From the NCBI GenBank assembly GCA_030638455.1, contig DAOWEP010000203.1, positions 1-11,509 of the forward strand: DNA of 11,509 nucleotides, read 5' to 3'. Position numbers and translations under genes: made by a program. Source of the DNA: Gammaproteobacteria bacterium (lineage in GTDB: Bacteria; Pseudomonadota; Gammaproteobacteria; DAOWEP01). Positions 6,234-11,509 of the stretch are shown in pieces (the first letter of the stretch is position 1; every line of letters begins with the position of its first letter). A model generated the notes under the pieces. The model saw only the letters and a list, made by a program, of their open reading frames with translations. It searched no databases and had not been told where the DNA came from.

Positions 6234-7787
6234 ATGTCTTACTATTTAATGATACTAACCAGAAGATATAAGAATTTGTTAACTACTTCATTATTAAGTA
6301 AATGTCTCAATTCACGTGCTAGCTATAATCAGTGGGTGAAAAGCCTCCTGCCCCATCAATATCAAGTAATATTTGTTTTTGCCCTGTTTCTGAACCTACT
6401 ACCTCAGTTATCCCATAGCAATGAGATCGACCTGCCTAATATTGGCGACCCATCAGGTTCCATCATAACGCCTGAAGAAGAACGCCAGTTGGGGGAAAAC
6501 CTGATGCGATGGCTACGCCAGAAAAATCTGGTGATAGAGGACCCAATCATTCAGGACTATATCGATACACTCGGATACAGGCTGGTGGCAAACAGCGATC
6601 ACCAGGATCAGAAGTTCACCTTTTTCGTCATTGCGGATTCCACCCTGAATGCCTTCGCAGCGCCCGGCGGTTTTATAGGGGTAAATGCGGGACTGATTCA
6701 GGCGGCACATTCAGAAAGTGAGCTGGCTGCGGTACTGGCCCATGAAATTGCACATATTACACAAAGACATATGGCTCGCACCTTTGACGCGGCCAGAAAA
6801 CAGAGCTGGACTACCGCAGCTGCAATATTGGCAGCGATACTACTTGGACAAAACAATAGTGATTTGGCCAAGGCCGCCATAACCACAGGCATGGCGGCAA
6901 ACGCACAGATGCAGATTAATTTCACCAGAGGAAATGAGGAAGAAGCTGATCGGATAGGCATTCAGGCATTAGCAAGCTCGGGGTATGACCCGGAAAGCAT
7001 GGCCGTCTTTTTTGAACGTATGGAAAAAGCAGCAAGACTATATGGCCCACAATTACCTGAGTTCCTGAGTACGCACCCGGTATCTATTTCCAGGATAGCG
7101 GACTCAAGAAACCGCGCAAGACAGTACAAGGTTGACCGTGTAGCTGAAAACCTGAATTACTATCTAATCAAAACAAGACTACAGGTACTTGCCGAGAAAA
7201 ATTCTTCGACGCTTGAGAAAACATTTACTGCCAATCTTAAATCCGGTAGCTACCTGAATGCAGATGCTGAACAATATGGCCTGGTGCTGATCTTTCTGGA
7301 ATCCGGCCAGCACCAAAAGGCAAAAAAGACGTTACAACCACTAATACAAAAAGACCCACACCGAATCGCATATATTCTCGCTAACGCCAGAAGCGAAATG
7401 ATGCATGGCGAAACCAGGCAGGCGCTATTGATCTATGAGAAGGCACTGCAAGAATATCCATATAACCATTCTCTTAGTATTTATTATGTTAATAACCTGA
7501 TAGAAGCTGGCCAAATGAAAAAAGCCCGCAAGTACTTACTGTCCTATTTCAAGCACCAAAAGAAAGACCCAAACATGCATAAACTATATGCCCGGGTAGC
7601 AGAAAAAGCAGGGTTTCCTGCGGAAATGAGAGAACATCTTGCTGAATATTATTATATGAATGGGCAAACCGACACCGCCATTGAACAATTGCGACAGGCC
7701 ACCTTAATCAAGGATCTTGATTACTATCAGGCATCCAAAATTGAAGCGCGCATACAACAACTTAAAAAACAAAAACTTAAGGATTAA
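6234..7787 (+). CDS. M48-family zinc metalloprotease with C-terminal TPR-like repeats (BepA/YfgC-like)
   Basis: Probable periplasmic protease of outer-membrane protein quality control. The zinc site is HEIAH (His170, Glu171, His174) plus the downstream ExxxD (Glu235-Asp239 in NEEEADRIG). FVIADSTLNAFAAPGGFIGVNAGL (131-154) and the LSTHP motif (278-282) are typical of the BepA-like subgroup. Residues about 305-510 are helical repeats of TPR type (AEQYGLVLIFLESGQHQKAKKTL, ARSEMMHGETRQALLIYEKAL), as in E. coli BepA. The export signal QVIFVFALFLNLLPQLSHS begins only at about residue 44, so the ATG at 6234 gives an unusually long N-terminal region and has a poor Shine-Dalgarno. An in-frame GTG at 6336 would give a normal signal peptide but also lacks a good ribosome site. 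At 517 residues (483 from the GTG) the length fits the family. It could instead be a related M48 peptidase with another substrate. Confidence 0.9.
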   Translation: MSYYLMILTRRYKNLLTTSLLSKCLNSRASYNQWVKSLLPHQYQVIFVFALFLNLLPQLSHSNEIDLPNIGDPSGSIITPEEERQLGENLMRWLRQKNLVIEDPIIQDYIDTLGYRLVANSDHQDQKFTFFVIADSTLNAFAAPGGFIGVNAGLIQAAHSESELAAVLAHEIAHITQRHMARTFDAARKQSWTTAAAILAAILLGQNNSDLAKAAITTGMAANAQMQINFTRGNEEEADRIGIQALASSGYDPESMAVFFERMEKAARLYGPQLPEFLSTHPVSISRIADSRNRARQYKVDRVAENLNYYLIKTRLQVLAEKNSSTLEKTFTANLKSGSYLNADAEQYGLVLIFLESGQHQKAKKTLQPLIQKDPHRIAYILANARSEMMHGETRQALLIYEKALQEYPYNHSLSIYYVNNLIEAGQMKKARKYLLSYFKHQKKDPNMHKLYARVAEKAGFPAEMREHLAEYYYMNGQTDTAIEQLRQATLIKDLDYYQASKIEARIQQLKKQKLKD

Positions 7788-8138
7788 CTAGAAACAGTTT
7801 TTGTTAGCACCATCCTAACTCACCCGCACTAATAGTAGAGTTATAACCTTCAGACGTAAGACACCCCGAATTTATTCCAAAATATTTCTCTTTTTAGTAT
7901 TTTCCATGCATTACACCAGAAACCTGAATACAGGAATCACCCCCACATAATTTAACTGATCTAAACTGGTTGACTTGTTTAAAATAGTTCGTTGTAATGG
8001 CCATGTAACCACTTAGACTATCAGTAATAATTACAATATAAGTGTTATAACAAAAGCTACAATAAATAATACAGCTAAATTGTTTCAGGAATTTATAACC
8101 TGATTATTACGTTCATCATGATGCTCGAGGAGAAAATC
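7788..8138. other. Regulatory region upstream of the sox operon
   Basis: About 350 bases with no gene seen in either strand and no clear terminator for the M48 gene. It holds the candidate sox promoter (7970-7998). The 8-base palindrome GTTATAAC occurs at 7840-7847 and 8044-8051, and the related TTTATAACC lies near 8092. No sox regulator gene (such as soxR) is present in the window. Confidence 0.5.
7970..7998 (+). promoter_or_regulatory. Sigma-70-like promoter of soxXYZA
   Basis: TTGACT (7970-7975) is followed by exactly 17 bases and TGTAAT (7993-7998), each matching consensus at 5 of 6. Transcription would start near 8005, giving a leader of about 134 bases before soxX. This is long enough for regulation at the RNA level, though no riboswitch was recognised. 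Confidence 0.5.
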
Positions 8139-8507
8139 ATGCGGAAAACCGCCAAGTTAATTTCCACAGCCACATCAGCAGTAATACTACTGGGATGCCT
8201 TACACTTGCACCAGCAACATCAGTAGTTGCAGCCAGCGCTGTAGAGGATGGTAAAAAGCTCGCATTTAACAGAAAAAAAGGTAACTGCCTTGCATGTCAT
8301 GCAATCAAAGGCGGCAAACTTGCAGGTAATATAGGGCCACCTTTGATTTCCATGAAGGCACGTTTCCCTGATAAAGCCAAAATGCGCGCACAGATCTGGG
8401 ATTCAACAAGAAGTAATCCTAATACGATGATGCCACCATTCGGTCGTCATAAGATATTATCTGAATCTGATATTAATAAGATTACAGAATATATATACAC
8501 CCTATAA
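8139..8507 (+). CDS. soxX: SoxX, c-type cytochrome of the SoxXA thiosulfate-oxidising complex
   Basis: Periplasmic monohaem cytochrome subunit of SoxXA, which oxidatively couples thiosulfate or other reduced sulfur to the SoxY cysteine. The haem motif is C50-LAC53-H54, followed by IGPPL (65-69) and a MMPPFG segment where Met97 or Met98 is the expected distal ligand. The C-terminal helix LSESDINKITEYIYTL is typical of small SoxX proteins. A Sec signal peptide occupies about residues 1-32. I chose the ATG at 8139 because GAGGAG lies 6 bases before it; an in-frame ATG at 8118 would add seven residues but lacks such a site. At 122 residues this is the short form of SoxX. It is the first gene of soxX-Y-Z-A. 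Confidence 0.94.
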   Translation: MRKTAKLISTATSAVILLGCLTLAPATSVVAASAVEDGKKLAFNRKKGNCLACHAIKGGKLAGNIGPPLISMKARFPDKAKMRAQIWDSTRSNPNTMMPPFGRHKILSESDINKITEYIYTL

Positions 8508-8522
8508 GTAGTAACAGTAATG

Positions 8523-8550
8523 CTATTGCAATTGAAAGCCATTGCAATAG
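8523..8550 (+). repeat. Perfect 10-bp stem-loop between soxX and soxY
   Basis: CTATTGCAAT (8523-8532) and ATTGCAATAG (8541-8550) are perfect reverse complements around an 8-base loop, starting 15 bases after the soxX stop codon. No T-tract follows, so it is not a standard terminator. In the mRNA it could protect the soxX 3' end or mark a processing point that sets the ratio of SoxX to SoxYZ. Confidence 0.65.
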
Positions 8551-8592
8551 AAAGAAAATCCTCTTTAATGTAAATTTTTAGGAGAACTACCT

Positions 8593-9066
8593 GTGATTAA
8601 TATTAGACGCAGAAAAATCTTAAAAGGCACGCTTGCAGCTGGCGCTGTTAGTCTGGCCGCGAGTGCAGGCATATTAACACCTCAAACTGTTTTAGCTGCA
8701 TGGCCAAAATCAGCATTTTCAGCTAAAAGTGTAAATGATGCTGTAAATTCACTCCTGGGCAGCTCTTCTTTAACAGGCAGCAGTGACATCAACATTAAAA
8801 CGCCAGCCATAGCAGAAAATGGTGCCGTAGTTAATGTCTCTGTAGATACCAATCTCAAGAATGTTTCTTCTATTAGCATATTGGTTGAAAAGAATGACAG
8901 CCCACTAGCAGCAAACTTTAACCTCGCACCCGGGACGATACCATTTATAAAAACCCGCGTTAAGGTACGCAAAACCTCAAGCATTATTGCTGTAGTCAAA
9001 TCAGGCGGCACACTCTATAGCGCAGGCAAAGAGGTCAAGGTAACCATTGGTGGGTGTGGCGGTTAA
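8593..9066 (+). CDS. soxY: SoxY, sulfur-substrate-binding protein
   Basis: Subunit of the SoxYZ carrier that holds the sulfur substrate covalently during thiosulfate oxidation in the periplasm. The key feature is the C-terminal swinging arm GGCGG, with substrate-binding Cys155 three residues from the end of the 157-residue protein. The N-terminus has a twin-arginine export signal (IRRRKILKG, then a hydrophobic stretch to about residue 35), as expected for SoxY, which is exported by Tat and carries SoxZ with it. Translation starts at a GTG at 8593, with AGGAG 8 bases upstream; no ATG offers a better start. The mature part is an immunoglobulin-like beta domain (INIKTPAIAENGAVVNVSVDT). Confidence 0.96.
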   Translation: MINIRRRKILKGTLAAGAVSLAASAGILTPQTVLAAWPKSAFSAKSVNDAVNSLLGSSSLTGSSDINIKTPAIAENGAVVNVSVDTNLKNVSSISILVEKNDSPLAANFNLAPGTIPFIKTRVKVRKTSSIIAVVKSGGTLYSAGKEVKVTIGGCGG

Positions 9067-9140
9067 GCGGCAGAAACACCGTATTTTATAATCTGAATTA
9101 TTGATTGTACGACTAAAGCTAAAAAGAGAGGAAACAGAAC

Positions 9141-9455
9141 ATGGCTAAAAAGTGGAAAGTACGCGCCAATCTGAAAGGGGATGTCACAACGGTAAAAGCA
9201 TTGATTACCCACCCAATGGAAACAGGTATGCGTAAAAACAAAAAAACAGGGAAAAAAGTTCCTGCTCATTACATCCAGGATTTAGTGGCAGAGCATAATG
9301 GCAAAAAGATACTTAATGCCGACTGGGGTCCTGCGGTCTCAGCAAATCCGTATATATCCTTCAAGTTTAAAGGTGCCAAAGTAGGGGATAAGGTAAAACT
9401 CAGCTGGGTAGATAATAAAGGCAAAAGCGACTCCCATGATGTCGCAGTCAAATAA
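9141..9455 (+). CDS. soxZ: SoxZ, partner subunit of the SoxYZ carrier
   Basis: Forms the heterodimer with SoxY in the periplasm. Its 104 residues and lack of a signal peptide are usual for SoxZ, which is exported piggyback on Tat-targeted SoxY. Recognisable segments are VKALITHPMETGMRKNK near the N-terminus, VPAHYIQDLVAEHNGKKIL in the middle, and the strand-rich end DWGPAVSANPYISFKFKG. GAGAGGA lies just upstream of the ATG. A 74-base gap separates it from soxY, and soxA begins 35 bases after its stop. Confidence 0.96.
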   Translation: MAKKWKVRANLKGDVTTVKALITHPMETGMRKNKKTGKKVPAHYIQDLVAEHNGKKILNADWGPAVSANPYISFKFKGAKVGDKVKLSWVDNKGKSDSHDVAVK

Positions 9456-9489
9456 TGAATATTGCATACAGAATCACTGGAGCGAACAG

Positions 9490-10353
9490 ATGAAAAAACT
9501 TCTATTAATAATAACCACGTTGAGTTTCATCATTGGAATCCCGGCAACAGGAATGGCATCACCCAGTGATGACCTTACAGCGTTCCGGGCTTATTTTAAA
9601 AACAAATTCCCGAATGTAGCACAAGATGATTACATCAATGGTATATATGCCCTGGATGCCGAGCGCCGCGCAGCATGGAAGGAATTTGAAGACTTTGCCC
9701 CTCCATACGAAGATGCCGCTCCATATGGAAAGAGCCTGTTTAATAAGCCATTCAAGAACGGAAAAACATATGCCAGCTGTTTTGAAAATAACGGCATTGG
9801 TATTAGACAAAACTATCCACGCTTTAATTCCAAAACAGGAAAAATCGTAACCCTGGAAGGCGCCATTAATGCTTGCAGAAAGAGTAATGGCGAAAAGAAA
9901 TTGGGCTGGAAAAAAGGCAAGATCGCAGCCATTTCTGCCTACATGGCGTCCACTTCTAATGGCAAACGCATCAACGTTAAAATCCCTAATGACCCACGCG
10001 CACTCAAGATTTACGAGCGCGGCAAGAGCCATTTCTATGCCAAGCGTGGTCAACTGAACTTCTCATGCGCAGACTGTCACGTATTTGGTGCAGGCTCAAG
10101 TGCCAGAGCAAACCTCTTAAGCCCTGCGCTGGGTCATGTAACCCACTTTCCTGTCTGGCGCAAAAAATGGGCCAAAGGTAAATCCGGGCCTACAGCTGGT
10201 CTGGGCACTATCCAGCGTCGATATGGTGGTTGTAACAAACAGGTTCGTGCAAAGCCATTCAAGGCACAGAAGGCTGAATATAATGCACTGGAGTATTTCC
10301 ATGCCTATATGAGCAATGGTCTCTTGGTTAACTCCCCTGGGTTACGACAGTAA
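9490..10353 (+). CDS. soxA: SoxA, monohaem cytochrome subunit of SoxXA
   Basis: Catalytic subunit of periplasmic SoxXA. Of 287 residues, 1-22 form a Sec signal peptide (cleavage near GMA|SPSDD). One haem motif is present, C193-AD-C196-H197. The active-site cysteine, which becomes the persulfide haem ligand, is Cys248 in RRYGGCNKQVRAKP. At the site of the first haem of dihaem SoxA there is only Cys97 (YASCFENN), and Cys129 (INACRK) is a likely disulfide partner as in other monohaem forms. The ATG at 9490 has GGAG 7 bases before it and opens directly on the signal peptide. An in-frame ATG at 9436 would overlap soxZ and add 18 unlikely residues. A terminator follows immediately, and no soxK-like gene lies before soxB. 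Confidence 0.95.
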   Translation: MKKLLLIITTLSFIIGIPATGMASPSDDLTAFRAYFKNKFPNVAQDDYINGIYALDAERRAAWKEFEDFAPPYEDAAPYGKSLFNKPFKNGKTYASCFENNGIGIRQNYPRFNSKTGKIVTLEGAINACRKSNGEKKLGWKKGKIAAISAYMASTSNGKRINVKIPNDPRALKIYERGKSHFYAKRGQLNFSCADCHVFGAGSSARANLLSPALGHVTHFPVWRKKWAKGKSGPTAGLGTIQRRYGGCNKQVRAKPFKAQKAEYNALEYFHAYMSNGLLVNSPGLRQ

Positions 10354-10378
10354 CGCTTACGTTAAGTTCTTTACAACG

Positions 10379-10410
10379 AAAAGCCTGGCCCTTAAAAAGG
10401 CCAGGCTTTT
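10379..10410 (+). terminator. Rho-independent terminator between soxA and soxB
   Basis: Perfect 12-bp stem AAAAGCCTGGCC (10379-10390) / GGCCAGGCTTTT (10399-10410) with an 8-base loop, 26 bases after the soxA stop. The T run is only four bases, so termination may be partial, letting some transcripts read into soxB. The symmetrical A/T flanks could also stop transcription from the other direction. Confidence 0.82.
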
Positions 10411-10435
10411 ACAATTAAGTCTAATGGAATATATC
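10408..10435 (+). promoter_or_regulatory. Possible separate promoter for soxB
   Basis: TTTACA (10408-10413, overlapping the T-tail of the terminator) is followed by 16 bases and TATATC (10430-10435), matching consensus at 5/6 and 4/6. Transcription would begin near 10442. The match is modest, but its position directly behind a strong hairpin makes an independent soxB promoter reasonable. Confidence 0.3.
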
Positions 10436-10459
10436 TACCTGCAAACCAACAGGTTAGAT
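10433..10459 (+). repeat. Second hairpin in the soxB leader
   Basis: ATCTACCTG (10433-10441) can pair with CAGGTTAGAT (10450-10459) over nine base pairs with a single bulged base and an 8-base loop. It ends 12 bases before the soxB Shine-Dalgarno sequence. It might stabilise a read-through or processed soxB mRNA, or act as a protein-binding dyad. Confidence 0.4.
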
Positions 10460-10487
10460 TCATTGACCTAAAAAGGTGTAAATCGAT

Positions 10488-11509
10488 ATGAATATTTCCC
10501 GCAGAGAATTCCTGCAATTATTATCCATTGCATCAGCATCAGGTTTTAGTCTAAACGCCTGTGACGCAGATACCCCAAAGAGCAAAAAGTCTTCCGGGGT
10601 TAGCGTACAAAAAGCACCGGCTGATCCATATGAACTTCCGCCATTTGGTAATGTATCATTATTGCATTACACAGATTGCCACGCGCAATTACTGCCAATC
10701 TATTTCCGTGAACCCAATATTAACCTTGGCATTGGTGCTGCAGTTGGCAAACCTCCGCATGTAGTTGGCAATGCTCTACTAAAGAAATACGGCATCCCGG
10801 CAGGCTCCGCTAATGCACATGCCTTTACTTATCTAAATTTTGCAGACGCAGCGAGAAAGTTTGGCAAGGTTGGCGGATTTGCACATCTGTCAACCTTGGT
10901 GAAGAAAGTTCGCGCCCAACGGCCTGGCTCCCTGTTACTGGATGGAGGAGATACGTGGGGTGGCGGCTCCGGTACCGGAGTCTGGACGAATGCACAGGAC
11001 ATGGTGGACGCGCAAAAACTGCTGGGTGTCGATGTGATGACCGGCCACTGGGAATTTACCTTTGGCGCAGACCGCGTTAAAGAGATTATCGAAAACGACT
11101 TTAAGGACAATATTGATTTCGTCGCGCAAAATGTTGTCGACAATGAGTTTGAAGAGGATATTTTCAAACCCTACGTAATAAAAGTAATCAATGGTATTCC
11201 TGTCGCTATTATTGGGCAGGCCTTCCCATATACTCCTATTGCCAACCCAAGGTATATGGTTCCCGATTGGTCCTTTGGTATTCGCGATGACAAAATGCAG
11301 GAAACGGTTGATGATGCACGTGAAAATGGTGCCCAGGCCGTTATTGTGCTCTCGCATAATGGGATCGATGTAGATCTGAAGATGGCCAGCCGTGTTTCAG
11401 GGATTGATGCAATTATGGGTGGCCACACACACGATGCTGTACCAGAACCTATAGAGGTATCCAATAGCGGTGGTAAAACGCTGGTGATCAATACCGGATC
11501 AAACGGTAA
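10488..11509 (+). CDS. soxB: SoxB, sulfate thiol esterase (thiosulfohydrolase), 3' end cut by the window
   Basis: Periplasmic dimanganese hydrolase that releases sulfate from SoxY-bound sulfonate. The first 340 residues are present (full SoxB is about 550-580). The N-terminal Tat signal ISRREFLQLL suits export of a folded metalloenzyme. Metal-site motifs of the calcineurin/5'-nucleotidase superfamily appear in order: TDCHAQLLP (Asp63, His65), LLDGGDTW (Asp152, Asp155), TGHWEF (His187, the SoxB version of GNHE), SHNGID (His290) and GGHTHD (His313, His315). The LLPIYFREPNINLGIG segment is SoxB-specific. The ATG at 10488 has AAAAGGTG 9 bases before it. The final TAA of the window is out of frame; the protein continues. 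It is transcribed behind the soxA terminator. Confidence 0.97.
   Translation, partial: MNISRREFLQLLSIASASGFSLNACDADTPKSKKSSGVSVQKAPADPYELPPFGNVSLLHYTDCHAQLLPIYFREPNINLGIGAAVGKPPHVVGNALLKKYGIPAGSANAHAFTYLNFADAARKFGKVGGFAHLSTLVKKVRAQRPGSLLLDGGDTWGGGSGTGVWTNAQDMVDAQKLLGVDVMTGHWEFTFGADRVKEIIENDFKDNIDFVAQNVVDNEFEEDIFKPYVIKVINGIPVAIIGQAFPYTPIANPRYMVPDWSFGIRDDKMQETVDDARENGAQAVIVLSHNGIDVDLKMASRVSGIDAIMGGHTHDAVPEPIEVSNSGGKTLVINTGSNG

Noticed and set aside
8193..8201. Lipobox-like LLGC in the SoxX signal sequence (Cys20)
   Set aside because: The Cys lies inside the hydrophobic core, and a normal signal-peptidase site (VAASA) follows; SoxX is normally soluble in the periplasm.
9436..9489. Upstream ATG giving SoxA 18 more residues and overlap with soxZ
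   Set aside because: The added residues are polar and precede a complete signal peptide, while the ATG at 9490 has its own Shine-Dalgarno sequence.
9559..10053. Open frame of 164 codons on the minus strand opposite soxA
   Set aside because: It overlaps the fully recognisable SoxA coding sequence and shows no family signature.
10935..11491. Three overlapping minus-strand open frames (60-140 codons) near the right end
   Set aside because: All are shadows of soxB, whose plus-strand frame carries every metal-site motif in order.
11507..11509. TAA at the window end as the soxB stop
   Set aside because: It is out of frame; the soxB frame reads GGT followed by the first two bases (AA) of the next codon, and the protein is about 200 residues short of its usual length.

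Overview
The window most likely comes from the chromosome of a motile, sulfur-oxidising proteobacterium, probably a gammaproteobacterium. The signs are a soxXYZA-soxB cluster, a TusA-type sulfur carrier beside a single-domain rhodanese, a BepA-like M48 metalloprotease with TPR-like repeats, a FadL-type outer-membrane channel, and a chemoreceptor preceded by a near-consensus flagellar sigma-28 promoter. Base composition is fairly low in G+C (roughly 40% by eye), and the intergenic regions are very AT-rich. The genus cannot be named from the sequence alone.

Left part (1-4640, minus strand). A possible 5' end of a gene runs off the left edge (1-39). Next come a methyl-accepting chemotaxis protein with almost no periplasmic part (319-1530), a secreted periplasmic protein of unknown function (1854-2801) and a FadL/OMPP1-family outer-membrane protein (3363-4637). 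The last two each have their own rho-independent terminator and good Shine-Dalgarno sequence, so they look like separate transcription units.

Middle part (4930-7790). A TusA-like sulfurtransferase (5138-5368) and a rhodanese (5751-6089) lie on the minus strand, each with a plausible promoter of its own. An M48 peptidase (6234-7787) runs divergently from the rhodanese. TusA and the rhodanese are the sort of proteins that pass persulfide sulfur in the cytoplasm. The M48 protein is probably a periplasmic outer-membrane quality-control protease.

Right part (7970-11509, plus strand). A sigma-70-like promoter precedes soxX, soxY, soxZ and soxA. A perfect 12-bp terminator hairpin follows, then soxB, which is cut by the window end. 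SoxXA would attach reduced sulfur to the C-terminal Cys of SoxY (in SoxYZ), and SoxB would release sulfate by hydrolysis. SoxA has only one haem motif, and no soxK lies between soxA and soxB. soxCD is not seen, but the window ends inside soxB, so its absence from the genome cannot be claimed. If it is absent, the nearby TusA and rhodanese would suit handling of sulfane sulfur left by an incomplete Sox cycle.

I did not find a clearly new multi-gene system. The observations most worth following up are the sigma-28 promoter of the receptor, the stem-loops that partition the sox operon (one between soxX and soxY, a terminator plus a second hairpin between soxA and soxB), the monohaem SoxA without an adjacent soxK, an 8-10-8 dyad upstream of the FadL-type gene, and a 15-bp-arm inverted repeat with a third half-copy near the left edge.
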